From: Leeuwenhoekiella sp.
GTDB lineage: Bacteria > Bacteroidota > Bacteroidia > Flavobacteriales > Flavobacteriaceae
DNA: 64,000 nt
NCBI GenBank assembly: GCA_002708845.1
Contig: PAPI01000036.1
Coordinates: forward strand, 1-64,000
Direction of reading: 5' to 3'
A program made the translations under genes and the position numbers. Below the pieces are notes generated by a model that did not search any database, was not told where the DNA came from, and saw only the letters and a list, made by a program, of their open reading frames with translations. Of this stretch, positions 51,063 through 59,387 are shown piece after piece; the first letter of the stretch is position 1, and the number at the start of each line of letters is the position of its first letter.

Positions 51063-52052
51063 CTAATCCAATTTCTCCGTAAGTTTTTTGAAAGTCTTTT
51101 TAGGATCTTTGCCTTTATATAAAACTTCGTAAACGGCGTCAATAATGGGTGTTTTAGCTCCAGTTTTTTCTTTGATTTTATAGGCGCTTTCTGCGGCGTA
51201 ATAACCTTCAGCCACCATACTCATTTCCATTTGGGCGCTCTTTACCGTATAGCCTTTACCAATCATGTTTCCAAACATACGGTTACGGCTAAATATGGAA
51301 TATCCTGTCACCAATAAATCTCCTAAATAAGCCGAATCATTGATGTTACGTTTCATCTTGTGCACTTTTTTGATGAACTTTTTCATCTCGCGTATGGCGT
51401 TACTCATCAACACGCTCTGAAAGTTATCACCGTAGCCCAGCCCGTGGGCAATACCCGCAGCAATTGCGTAAATGTTTTTTAGCATTGCGGCATATTCGGT
51501 ACCAATAGTGTCGTCTGTAATGGTCGTGTTGATGTAGTCACTGCCCAGATATTTGGCCATAATTTTTGCGTGCTCCTCATCTGCACAGGCAATCGTTAAA
51601 TACGAGAGACGCTCTAGCGCAACTTCTTCAGCGTGGCAGGGCCCGGTGATAACGCCTATATTTTCGTAAGGAATCTCATAAGCGTCGTGAAAGTGTACGC
51701 CAACAATTTTACCGGTTTCAGGTACAATACCCTTGATTGCTGAAAACACAACTTTGTTTTTAAAATTGCTGCTTACTTTTTCAAGCTCCTTACCAACAAA
51801 GGCAGAGGGTATTGCAAAAATCAGGTAGTCAGCATAATCGATGATTTCGTTGATATCATTGCTCAGCTTAAGCCGGGTAGTGTCAAACTCTACAGCACTC
51901 AGGTAATTGGGGTTATGTTGCTCTTTTTTAAGATGCTCCAGCGCATAAACGCTGCGCATATACCAGCCTACTTCCTCAAGATTTTCAGAAAGCATTTTTA
52001 CAATGGCGGTAGCCCAGCTACCTCCCCCAATAACACCAAATTTTAAGGCCAT
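51063..52052 (-). CDS. gpsA: NAD(P)-dependent glycerol-3-phosphate dehydrogenase
   Basis: Makes sn-glycerol 3-phosphate from dihydroxyacetone phosphate for phospholipid synthesis. The 329-residue protein begins with the Rossmann motif GVIGGGSWATAIVK, and has the central IYAIAAGIAHGLGYGDN and LGDLLVTGYSIFSRNRMFG segments of the substrate domain with catalytic Lys in AAMLKNIYAIAAG. Length is typical. It is convergent with the pheS cluster (8 bases between stops) and faces a long leader on the left side of the next gene. Confidence 0.95.
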   Translation of the reverse strand: MALKFGVIGGGSWATAIVKMLSENLEEVGWYMRSVYALEHLKKEQHNPNYLSAVEFDTTRLKLSNDINEIIDYADYLIFAIPSAFVGKELEKVSSNFKNKVVFSAIKGIVPETGKIVGVHFHDAYEIPYENIGVITGPCHAEEVALERLSYLTIACADEEHAKIMAKYLGSDYINTTITDDTIGTEYAAMLKNIYAIAAGIAHGLGYGDNFQSVLMSNAIREMKKFIKKVHKMKRNINDSAYLGDLLVTGYSIFSRNRMFGNMIGKGYTVKSAQMEMSMVAEGYYAAESAYKIKEKTGAKTPIIDAVYEVLYKGKDPKKTFKKLTEKLD

Positions 52053-52208
52053 AGTGAGTCAAGATTTACCTCAAAAGAGGTTCAGTTACTACAGAAGTAC
52101 CTTGCTTAAAATCAATTTTATATCTGCGATTTTCAAAGCGTTTCTTCTCCTTAAATGTACAGATTTTAAAGCGGACCTAAAATCTTGAAATACATTGATT
52201 TAATTTTT

Positions 52209-52223
52209 TGGCACAGCCTTTGA
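52209..52223 (+). promoter_or_regulatory. possible sigma-54 promoter
   Basis: TGGCAC (52209-52214), five bases, then TTGA (52220-52223) matches TGGCAC-N5-TTGC except for the last base, with a T-rich run before it as usual. It would give a leader of about 100 bases before the lipoprotein gene at 52339. One mismatch at a key -12 position keeps this tentative. Confidence 0.35.
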
Positions 52224-52338
52224 ATATCTGTTAATACAATTCAGGCAAGACGTCAAGGCTAAGAATTAGTTAAGCTGAAAGACTTTCGCGTTAAGCGTAA
52301 GTACAATTTCAGAAGTAGTAACTTAAAGAAGAACAATT

Positions 52339-53262
52339 ATGAAAGCAATACAATTACTTGGAGGCCTGGCTCTGTTTCTTAGCGTATTTACTTCGTGTGT
52401 AACCGATGTTTATATTGAGGATGAGATTGTAGAACCGGCAGTACCTTTATCTGTAGTACTTAGTGACTATGAACTTTGGTACGTAGATATAAACCAGACA
52501 CAAGGCAACGGGACTATTCCTTTTATGGAAAAGGCATTTACGCTTTCATTTTTAAGTGGTGATGTCTGGGCAAATAACAATCTCGCCGGGATAGGTGATC
52601 AGGGTGCGGGTTATGGTATTGAAGTGGGTTACTACGATATATTTGATTATGATCTGGATATTAGTCACGATATAGATGGGTTTTACTCCTTTGAAGTAAT
52701 CCCGGTCAATAGAAATACGATTGAACTATATCACAGACCTACGCAAACGTCTTTTTTCTTAAAAGGATACCAGCGTTCAACCTTTGATTATGACCGTATA
52801 TTTTACGACAACATACATTTCTTCTTGCAGGAATATGCAGCCTGGGAGAAAATATATACTTCGGCAAGCGGCTTGTCAAATGAATTTGATGCAGAAAACT
52901 TTTTAAGCTTTTACCCGGCAAATGGGGGCGGAAACTTTCAGAGTTCGCAAGATGCCAGAGGTACTTCGGTAAACAATCTGTATTGGGATTATACCGGTAT
53001 TTATGATGTGCAAAATGTCACCGGTAATGCCTACCTGAAGACTCTTACGTTGGATTATGATTATTTTGAAAATGAATTTTTTGAATTGTCAATTATAGAT
53101 GATAACACCATCTCGCTGTATCACCCCGCATCAGGAAGTGAATACCGCTTTAGAGGAAAAGGCTATATAACCTATAAGACTCCTGAAGAAGGTAAAAGCA
53201 GGTTAAAGCAAAGTGTGATTGAGCAAAGCATTAAGCAATTGCAAAAAGCAAAGAGTAAATAG
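52339..53262 (+). CDS. lipoprotein with two repeated domains, unknown function
   Basis: Lipoprotein of 307 residues with lipobox VFTSC. No enzyme motif is visible. The mature part holds two copies of one domain: FEVIPVNRNTIELYHRPTQ followed by LKGYQ (about residues 116-145) aligns with FELSIIDDNTISLYHPASG followed by RGKGY (about 249-278), and the preceding 'Y-x-x-W' stretches (DYELWYVD, EYAAWEKI) also line up. The tail is basic. Homologues are often misnamed nicotinate mononucleotide adenylyltransferase, probably because they lie near nadD; there is no nucleotidyltransferase motif. Confidence 0.75.
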   Translation: MKAIQLLGGLALFLSVFTSCVTDVYIEDEIVEPAVPLSVVLSDYELWYVDINQTQGNGTIPFMEKAFTLSFLSGDVWANNNLAGIGDQGAGYGIEVGYYDIFDYDLDISHDIDGFYSFEVIPVNRNTIELYHRPTQTSFFLKGYQRSTFDYDRIFYDNIHFFLQEYAAWEKIYTSASGLSNEFDAENFLSFYPANGGGNFQSSQDARGTSVNNLYWDYTGIYDVQNVTGNAYLKTLTLDYDYFENEFFELSIIDDNTISLYHPASGSEYRFRGKGYITYKTPEEGKSRLKQSVIEQSIKQLQKAKSK

Positions 53263-53290
53263 TTAGATTTTTTGGTTAGTTAGTTAGTTG

Positions 53291-53325
53291 AAATCGTCCT
53301 GTTAGTTAAGTAGCAGGGCGATTTT
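53291..53325 (+). terminator. intrinsic terminator after the duplicated-domain lipoprotein gene
   Basis: AAATCGTCCTG (53291-53301) and CAGGGCGATTT (53314-53324) form an 11-bp stem with one wobble pair, then a short T run. The gap to the next gene (211 bases) holds also a GTTA run at about 53275-53289. Confidence 0.65.
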
Positions 53326-53473
53326 ATGTTTTTAAAGTGTTTAAACATTAGGCAAAAGGCCAAATATTCACATAGTTTTACCGAAGTCTTGGGTGGGTCT
53401 TAAGCATCGATTTTGTAATTTCCATTTCAATTAGACTAACTAATCTCGGGAAACCGGAAAGAATTTAAAAATT

Positions 53474-53968
53474 ATGGGATTATTTTCATTTATTAAAAAT
53501 GCCGGAGCCAAAATAGGCATAGGTAAAAGTAGAGCTGAAGAAGCTGCAGAGAAGAAAGCCGAAGCAGCGGCAGCCGCAGAAGCTGCAAATCGCAAAGCGG
53601 AAGCTTCTTTAAAGGAAACCATTCAGGATTTAGGCCTTGAGGTTGAAAACCTTCAGGTTGATATTAACGGAGAAACTGTGGTTGTAAGCGGAAAAGCCAA
53701 AGATCAAACCACTAAAGAAAAAGTGGTTTTGGTAGTAGGTAACGTTGAAGGTATCGCTCAGGTAGACGACCGCCTGGACGTGGAGCATAAAGAACCAGAG
53801 GCACAATTCCACACGGTTGAATCTGGAGATACATTAAGTAAAATCGCTAAGAAATTTTACGGGAATGCGATGAAGTATCCGGTGATTTTTGAAGCCAATA
53901 AACCGATGCTTAAAGATCCAGATAAAATTTATCCGGGGCAGATGCTACGCATTCCTAAGCTGGATTAA
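53474..53968 (+). CDS. BON and LysM domain protein (Kbp/YgaU-like)
   Basis: Protein of 164 residues with a short N-terminal helix, an Ala/Glu/Lys-rich coil, a BON domain (about residues 48-105, VDINGETVVVSGKAKDQTTK) and a LysM domain (about 112-162, FHTVESGDTLSKIAKKFYGN...IYPGQMLRIP). The same layout in Escherichia coli binds potassium ions (Kbp/YgaU). No signal peptide is visible, in line with a cytoplasmic role. Monocistronic with a strong terminator. Confidence 0.9.
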   Translation: MGLFSFIKNAGAKIGIGKSRAEEAAEKKAEAAAAAEAANRKAEASLKETIQDLGLEVENLQVDINGETVVVSGKAKDQTTKEKVVLVVGNVEGIAQVDDRLDVEHKEPEAQFHTVESGDTLSKIAKKFYGNAMKYPVIFEANKPMLKDPDKIYPGQMLRIPKLD

Positions 53969-53987
53969 CAAGCATGAAATCATATTG

Positions 53988-54022
53988 AAAACTCTAAGGT
54001 TTGCTCCTCAGAGTTTTTTTTA
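53988..54022 (+). terminator. intrinsic terminator after the BON-LysM gene
   Basis: AAAACTCTAAGG (53988-53999) pairs with CCTCAGAGTTTT (54006-54017) over 12 bp with one mismatch, followed by further T. Confidence 0.88.
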
Positions 54023-54136
54023 TGTTAAACTTTCAGCATAAGACATTTGTAGTCAGAAAGCTATAAAATACTCCTATTTGTTAAGAAAACTGAATCTTGA
54101 TCTAGTTCGTAAATACAAGTATAAAACCAATAAGCT

Positions 54137-54718
54137 ATGAAAATTAAAACCCTATTTGCGAAAGCAGGAGTATTAGTCCTGACTTCGCTATTATTTTTAA
54201 ACTGCTCAGACGATACAGAAGCTATTAATGCTCCAGATGATGCGATCGTTGCTCCTTATACGGTCGCCGACTTTAAAGCGTCGGTTTCACAGGAAGAAGC
54301 TTGCTTTTCCAGAGATTTGATTGCCGGCCAAAATCAGGTGGTAGGCCAGGTAACTATAAACGTTAATGAGGATGGAAGCTGGACATTAACTTATCACACT
54401 ATCAACGGATGGTCTTTGCGAGAGACACATCTAAGCCTAAGCCCCGATTGTGAGAATCTTACTTTCCCGGTAACTAAAACAGGAAATCCTAAAGTAGGTA
54501 AATTTGAATATGCCGCATCACACGAAGCCGGCATCGACACCGTTGAATACACGATTTATCAGGATTCATTCAGTTGGGAGTTTTGTTTCGCAGCTCACGC
54601 AGTAGTTGATGGGCCCAAAGGAAAAGAAACAGCCTGGGCCGAAGGAGAATCTTTTGATGGAAAGAACTGGGCTATGTATGTACACGCCTTTCTGCTAGGG
54701 TGTTTAGAGCAAGTTTAA
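54137..54718 (+). CDS. lipoprotein of unknown function
   Basis: Predicted lipoprotein, 193 residues, lipobox LFLNC (Cys23). The mature part is beta-rich with four or more cysteines that could pair (EACFS, PDCENL, EFCFA, GCLEQ); no named domain. It ends convergently with nadD, the two coding regions overlapping by 4 bases (54715-54718). Function unknown. Confidence 0.75.
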   Translation: MKIKTLFAKAGVLVLTSLLFLNCSDDTEAINAPDDAIVAPYTVADFKASVSQEEACFSRDLIAGQNQVVGQVTINVNEDGSWTLTYHTINGWSLRETHLSLSPDCENLTFPVTKTGNPKVGKFEYAASHEAGIDTVEYTIYQDSFSWEFCFAAHAVVDGPKGKETAWAEGESFDGKNWAMYVHAFLLGCLEQV

Positions 54719-55302
54719 GACCTGTAAAAGTTCATTTCGTCAATATAGCGCCATACCGGTTGCGGTAATAAAGGTCGGCAGTTTTTGCCGGCCTTTATTG
54801 CTTTACGAATAAAGGTGGCTGAGATTTCTACTACAGGGGCGTCTATGATATTTATACTGGGGTGCTCTAAAAGTTTAGGACGATCTGGGTTAGCTTGTTC
54901 TGCTATACGGGGATATACATAAATAGCGTGATGCTCTAAGAGGGTTTCATAGTTTTTCCATTTGTGGAGTGTACGCAGATTGTCTTCGCCCATTATAAGG
55001 CTAAACTCATAGTCCGGATATTTTTCCTGCAAATGAGCTAAGGTGTTTGTGGTATAATTGGGTTGCGGCAGATTAAACTCAACAGTACTGGCTTCAATTT
55101 TAGGATAATCTTCTACAGCTTCAAGTACCAGCTGATAGCGATGATGGTTATCGAGGAGTGTTTTTTTCTTCTTAAATGGATTGTGGGGAGTGATAACCAT
55201 CCAGATTTTATCGAGGTCGCTGTATTCGGCAAAATGGTTTGCGATGATGAGGTGTCCTATATGCACCGGGTTAAATGTGCCGAAGTACAGACCTATTTTC
55301 AT
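54715..55302 (-). CDS. nadD: nicotinate-nucleotide adenylyltransferase
   Basis: Makes deamido-NAD from nicotinate mononucleotide and ATP. The 195 residues contain the nucleotidyltransferase motif GTFNPVHIGHLIIANH near the N-terminus and the SATFIRKAIKAG motif near the C-terminus. It lies 2 bases after gmk, so gmk-nadD and the yicC-like gene upstream of gmk form one unit. Confidence 0.96.
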   Translation of the reverse strand: MKIGLYFGTFNPVHIGHLIIANHFAEYSDLDKIWMVITPHNPFKKKKTLLDNHHRYQLVLEAVEDYPKIEASTVEFNLPQPNYTTNTLAHLQEKYPDYEFSLIMGEDNLRTLHKWKNYETLLEHHAIYVYPRIAEQANPDRPKLLEHPSINIIDAPVVEISATFIRKAIKAGKNCRPLLPQPVWRYIDEMNFYRS

Positions 55303-55304
55303 AG

Positions 55305-55880
55305 CTATTCTTTAACGAAATTGTGTACCAAGGCATAGGCTTCTTCAAGGGCAGTATCCAGATCATTATTCTCTATGATGTAATCAAACTGGGGAGCCGT
55401 TGCCAGCTCAATACTTGCCTTTGCGACGCGCATATTGATGCGATCTTCACTTTCGGTTTTGCGTTTTTTGAGTCTGATTTTTAATTCTTCAATACTCGGA
55501 GGTTTTACAAAAACTGCCAGCGTACGCTCCGGGTAGAGTTTTTTAATATCCAGACCGCCTACCACGTCAATATCAAATATTACGTGCTTACCATGTTTCC
55601 AGATACGTTCTACCTCGCTTTTTAAGGTTCCGTAGAAATTATCGCGGTAAACTTCTTCCCACTCCAGAAATTCTTCGGCTTTGATGCGTCTTTTAAATTC
55701 TTTTAGCGAAAGGAAATAATAATCAACACCGTCTTTCTCATTAGGTCTGGGTTCGCGTGAAGCAGCCGAAATGCTAAACTCAAGATTGAGTTCTTCTTTA
55801 GCTAGTAACCAGCGCACAATAGTTGTCTTACCACTTCCACTGGGAGCAGAAAAAACAATGAGTTTGCCTGAACCTTCCAT
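55305..55880 (-). CDS. gmk: guanylate kinase
   Basis: Phosphorylates GMP to GDP in the cytoplasm. The 191 residues contain the P-loop SAPSGSGKTTIV, the GMP-binding ISAASREPRPNEKDGVDYYF and the central IFDIDVVGGLDIKKLYP. It overlaps the YicC-like gene by one base (TAATG on the minus strand), as in many bacteria where these genes travel together. Confidence 0.97.
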   Translation of the reverse strand: MEGSGKLIVFSAPSGSGKTTIVRWLLAKEELNLEFSISAASREPRPNEKDGVDYYFLSLKEFKRRIKAEEFLEWEEVYRDNFYGTLKSEVERIWKHGKHVIFDIDVVGGLDIKKLYPERTLAVFVKPPSIEELKIRLKKRKTESEDRINMRVAKASIELATAPQFDYIIENNDLDTALEEAYALVHNFVKE

Positions 55881-56740
55881 TACAGTACGTTTAAGAGTTG
55901 TTCTTTTATCTTTTCGAGTTCGTCTTTCATCCGCACTACAACCTGTTGCATTGGCGCGTAGTTTGACTTTGAGCCTATGGTATTAATCTCGCGACCCATT
56001 TCCTGACTTATAAAAGCCAGCTTTTTTCCATTAGAATCAGAAGAATTGAGAGTTTTTGAAAAATACTCCAAGTGATTACGCAGGCGTACTTTTTCCTCGG
56101 TGATGTCATACTTTTCAAGATAGTAGGTGAGTTCCTGTTCAAAACGATTTTCATCAACCGTAGTTTTAAGGTCTGCAACTGCCTTATTGAGTCGCTCACG
56201 CACACCTTCCATACGTTCAGGATCTATTTTTTTTACTTCGTCCAGGTATTTAGAAATATTGCTGATGCGCAGTTCAAAATCTTCTTTTAAAACCTGGCCT
56301 TCATCAGCTCTATATTTATCAATGCTTTCAAGTGCCTCTTCAACACCTTTTAAAATCGCCTGATATTCGGCTTCATCTATCTCATCTTTTTCGGTCTTGA
56401 GCGCATCAGGAAGTCGTATTGCCATTTTCAACAACTCTACCGCGTCAGCATCGGGAGTAACTTCGCGCAATTGCTTGATGTATTGTTTAACCACATCTGC
56501 GTTGATTGCGGTAGAGGTTTCCTCACCATTCAGTTCCACGTAAAGGCTGAAATCAATTTTACCGCGTTGCAGTCTTTGGGCTATTAAATTACGCAACTCT
56601 AATTCCTTTTCCCGATAAAAGGATGGGATTCGCGCATTGAGATCCTGATTTTTACTGTTGAGTGATTTAATCTCAATAGTAATTTTTTTGGAAGGTAATT
56701 GGGTTACAGATTTCCCAAAACCGGTCATTGATTTAATCAT
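55880..56740 (-). CDS. YicC/YloC family endoribonuclease
   Basis: YicC-type protein, 286 residues, starting with the family signature IKSMTGFGKS. The rest matches the two family domains, YicC_N (about residues 3-155) and DUF1732 (about 200-286), with the final INTIGSKSNYAPMQQVVVRMKDELEKIKEQ segment. Members are endoribonucleases in E. coli and B. subtilis. It is the first gene of the yicC-gmk-nadD unit. Confidence 0.93.
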   Translation of the reverse strand: MIKSMTGFGKSVTQLPSKKITIEIKSLNSKNQDLNARIPSFYREKELELRNLIAQRLQRGKIDFSLYVELNGEETSTAINADVVKQYIKQLREVTPDADAVELLKMAIRLPDALKTEKDEIDEAEYQAILKGVEEALESIDKYRADEGQVLKEDFELRISNISKYLDEVKKIDPERMEGVRERLNKAVADLKTTVDENRFEQELTYYLEKYDITEEKVRLRNHLEYFSKTLNSSDSNGKKLAFISQEMGREINTIGSKSNYAPMQQVVVRMKDELEKIKEQLLNVL

Positions 56741-56851
56741 GAGGCTACATTAGACGGCAAATATAGCAAATCAACGCGGGCTTAGAAACCCTGAAACACA
56801 GGAAGCGCAATTGTTAAAATTTTAAGTTTAAAATTAAAAAATGTTAAATAA

Positions 56852-56902
56852 TAGGGTTAATTATTGTTAAGTATTTATAAATTCACCGCAACATTAACCC
56901 TA
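56852..56902. promoter_or_regulatory. inverted repeat before the metalloprotease gene
   Basis: TAGGGTTAAT (56852-56861) and ATTAACCCTA (56893-56902) are perfectly complementary over 10 bases with 31 bases between. The right arm ends 14 bases before the ATG. It may be a regulatory dyad or a structured leader; no clear -33/-7 pair is visible. Confidence 0.45.
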
Positions 56903-56916
56903 ATAACAAATTTTTT

Positions 56917-58011
56917 ATGAAAAAAGCAGCACTAGCTTTAGGAGTAGCATTTGTAGCCATGCTCTCGTGTACAGACAACGTTGAAGAGAATAACGAAGTC
57001 CAAAAAAGTGTAGATCAGGAAGTTGCCGTAGATATGAGCGACTTTTATTTATATACCGATGATTTTACGAATGGTAAATCAAGTGTAGGAAAAGATCCTA
57101 AAGTTTGTTTTACTATGGCAAACTTGAACAGACAACTCAATGAAGATGATAAGTTGTATGATAAGATGTTTGGTATAGAAAAGAAATCACGTGCATTTAT
57201 TGCAGCCAAATCTAGCAACGGAAAAGGAAAACCAGGATCCGGTGGCGGTGGCGGTGGCGGTGGAACAACTCCTCCTGTTGATGATGGTCTTGGTGTAATT
57301 AACATTCCGGTAGTTGTACACGTAATTTACAGCAATGATAATGAGAACATCAGCGATGCACAAATCGCGTCTCAAATTGCGGTACTTAATGATGACTTTA
57401 ATGCTACAAATTCTGACGTAAGCCAGGTGCCTTCTGAATTTGCAGGCTTTGTAGCAGACTCTGACATTAATTTTACATTAAGCCAAACCATTCGTGTGCC
57501 TTCTAGCCGCACTTCCTGGGGTACGCGCGATGAAATGAAGTTTTCTTCAAATGGCGGTTCTGATGTGGTTAGTCCTTCAACGCACCTTAACATTTGGGTG
57601 TGTAATATAGGTGGTGGAATATTGGGCTATGCTCAATTCCCAGGTGGATCTGCATCTACTGATGGTGTTGTAGTTGGACCAGAGTTTTTTGGTAATACAG
57701 GCTATGTTGCTGCTCCTTTTGATGAAGGACGTACAACAACTCACGAAGTAGGACATTACCTTAACCTACGTCACATCTGGGGGGATGGTCGTTGTAGACA
57801 GGATGATTTTGTTGCTGATACTCCTTCTTCTGATGGCCCTAACTACGGTTGCCCATCATACCCAACTGTAAATTGCAAGTCGACTGATATGACTATGAAC
57901 TACATGGATTATGTAAACGATGCATGTATGTATATGTTCTCTGAAGGTCAAAAAGCACGTATGCGTGCTATTTTTGCAAGCGGCGGTCCACGTTCTGCAT
58001 TTTTGAATTAA
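56917..58011 (+). CDS. M43-family (pappalysin-like) zinc metalloprotease lipoprotein
   Basis: Exported metalloprotease, 364 residues. The N-terminus is a lipoprotein signal (VAMLSC). A flexible linker contains eight Gly in a row (about residues 109-116, encoded by GGTGGC repeats at 57240-57264). The catalytic domain has HEVGHYLNLRHIWG with three zinc-binding His in the HExxHxxxxxH pattern, and the Met-turn MTMNYMDYVNDACMYMF, both typical of pappalysin-like peptidases. Six or more cysteines in the domain fit disulfides. There is no type IX sorting tail. Confidence 0.92.
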   Translation: MKKAALALGVAFVAMLSCTDNVEENNEVQKSVDQEVAVDMSDFYLYTDDFTNGKSSVGKDPKVCFTMANLNRQLNEDDKLYDKMFGIEKKSRAFIAAKSSNGKGKPGSGGGGGGGGTTPPVDDGLGVINIPVVVHVIYSNDNENISDAQIASQIAVLNDDFNATNSDVSQVPSEFAGFVADSDINFTLSQTIRVPSSRTSWGTRDEMKFSSNGGSDVVSPSTHLNIWVCNIGGGILGYAQFPGGSASTDGVVVGPEFFGNTGYVAAPFDEGRTTTHEVGHYLNLRHIWGDGRCRQDDFVADTPSSDGPNYGCPSYPTVNCKSTDMTMNYMDYVNDACMYMFSEGQKARMRAIFASGGPRSAFLN

Positions 58012-58038
58012 GCTTATAAAGGCTCTTAAAACAGTTTG

Positions 58039-58067
58039 AAAAGGTGCTCAATAAGGGCACCTTTTTG
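58039..58067 (+). terminator. intrinsic terminator after the metalloprotease gene
   Basis: AAAAGGTGC (58039-58047) and GCACCTTTT (58057-58065) form a 9-bp stem with a T tail, ending 16 bases before the next start codon. Confidence 0.82.
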
Positions 58068-58082
58068 TATTTTAATACTAAA

Positions 58083-58508
58083 ATGAATTTTATGAATTAT
58101 ATACTCGGATTTTTTATGGTATTCTTTGCTGCCAATGGTTGTGAGGAGCAATTTAATTTCAGCAGCATAGATTATGAGGCTGCTTCTCGCGGGGTTTACC
58201 ATCATGTGCGAGTGGAAGGTAATACTCTGATCTCTGAATACGCGCGAGACGGAAGCGACAGGATAACAAAAGAACTTACTGCATCGCAGGTGAATGAACT
58301 TAACCGTCTCGCACAGACTTTTGTCGCAACTACAGCAGATGATATCGAGAATCCTTCAGAGTCTGCAGACCGTGATGCAGGGGTGCCAGTCAAAGTTCTT
58401 GTGGTTGGTGATACTTACAGCAGAAGTGCTTCATTTGATCGTGGGAATCCGCCTGCTCGTTTAGCTCCTTTAGTAGGCAGGTTGCTACTTCTTGCTCAAG
58501 CTCCATAA
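58083..58508 (+). CDS. small lipoprotein of unknown function
   Basis: Predicted lipoprotein of 141 residues beginning at ATG 58083 (a later Met at 58092 is possible). The signal YILGFFMVFFAANGC ends in a lipobox-like AANGC. The mature part has no recognised domain; SQVNELNRLAQTFVA and VPVKVLVVGDTY are its best-defined segments. A terminator separates it from the protease gene, so it needs its own promoter in a very short gap; none was seen. Confidence 0.6.
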   Translation: MNFMNYILGFFMVFFAANGCEEQFNFSSIDYEAASRGVYHHVRVEGNTLISEYARDGSDRITKELTASQVNELNRLAQTFVATTADDIENPSESADRDAGVPVKVLVVGDTYSRSASFDRGNPPARLAPLVGRLLLLAQAP

Positions 58509-58530
58509 GATAAGAATAGGCTTAAATAAG

Positions 58531-58566
58531 AAAACCCCCATACGTTGACGTATAGGGGTTTTTTCT
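58531..58566. terminator. bidirectional terminator at the end of the DUF1080 cluster
   Basis: AAAACCCCCATACGT (58531-58545) pairs with ACGTATAGGGGTTTT (58548-58562) over 15 bp with one mismatch and a 2-base loop, with T runs on both strands. It ends both the small lipoprotein gene and the minus-strand carbohydrate cluster. Confidence 0.88.
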
Positions 58567-58581
58567 AAATAACTTATTTTT

Positions 58582-59385
58582 TTACAGCTTACGCACCCAG
58601 ATATTGCGATAACTCACAGGATTTCCGTGATCCTGTAGTTTTAAAGGAGCCTCGCCGTGCGCCTCATTTTTAGGTTTTCCAATATATTCGGTTGTGCCTT
58701 GTATTTCTATATGATCCTGAACCAAAACGCCGTTATGCAAAATAGTTACAGTTGCAGATTTTGTTTTGTTTCCGTCAGCATCAAATTTGGGCTGGTGGTA
58801 AATAATGTCATAAACCTGCCATTCGCTGGGTGCCTTTGTTGCATTTACCAGCGGAATACTCTGCTTATATATTGCTGTGGCCTGACCGTTAGAATAGGTA
58901 CGGTTATCGTAACTATCTAAGATCTGCACTTCGTAGCGGTTTTGAAGAAATATACCGCTATTACCACGCCCCTGGCCTTCACCTTCAACTACTTGTGGGG
59001 CACGCCATTCTAAATGCAACTGGATATCACCAAAACTTTCTTTGGTCTGAATATCTCCGGTACCACCAGCAACGGTCACAGAGCCATCACTGTTTATCGG
59101 CCAGGGCGCATTTACGATTGAATCTTTAGTGCTTTCCCAGGCATCCAGATTTTCACCATTAAATAAAACGATTGCATCAGATGGAACACCATTCTCATTA
59201 AATGTGACCACTTCGGGTTCTGGTTCCCATACTTCGGTAGCTTCAGGGTCTGTAATGGGAGCTTCTTCAACTACGGCCGTAGTATCTGTTGCAGGCACTG
59301 TCTCTTCGGCGTTTTTTTCTGTGGAAGTATTACACGAAAGAATCAAGCCCGAAGCCAACAGCGGAAGGATAAATTTGGTATTCAT
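58582..59385 (-). CDS. DUF1080 (3-keto-disaccharide hydrolase family) lipoprotein
   Basis: DUF1080 protein of 267 residues, lipoprotein signal (LILSC). Its concanavalin-like fold shows VLFNGENLDAWES, EWRAPQVVEGEGQGRGNSGIFLQNRYEVQILDSYDN and the C-terminal LKLQDHGNPVSYRNIWVRKL. Members act on 3-keto-glycosides in the periplasm, splitting the bond by elimination or hydrolysis. It follows its paralogue by 2 bases and ends the cluster. Confidence 0.9.
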   Translation of the reverse strand: MNTKFILPLLASGLILSCNTSTEKNAEETVPATDTTAVVEEAPITDPEATEVWEPEPEVVTFNENGVPSDAIVLFNGENLDAWESTKDSIVNAPWPINSDGSVTVAGGTGDIQTKESFGDIQLHLEWRAPQVVEGEGQGRGNSGIFLQNRYEVQILDSYDNRTYSNGQATAIYKQSIPLVNATKAPSEWQVYDIIYHQPKFDADGNKTKSATVTILHNGVLVQDHIEIQGTTEYIGKPKNEAHGEAPLKLQDHGNPVSYRNIWVRKL

Positions 59386-59387
59386 GC

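Noticed and set aside
52003-52188. Small plus-strand frame at the gpsA start
   Set aside because: Overlaps gpsA on the other strand, no conserved features, ordinary shadow.
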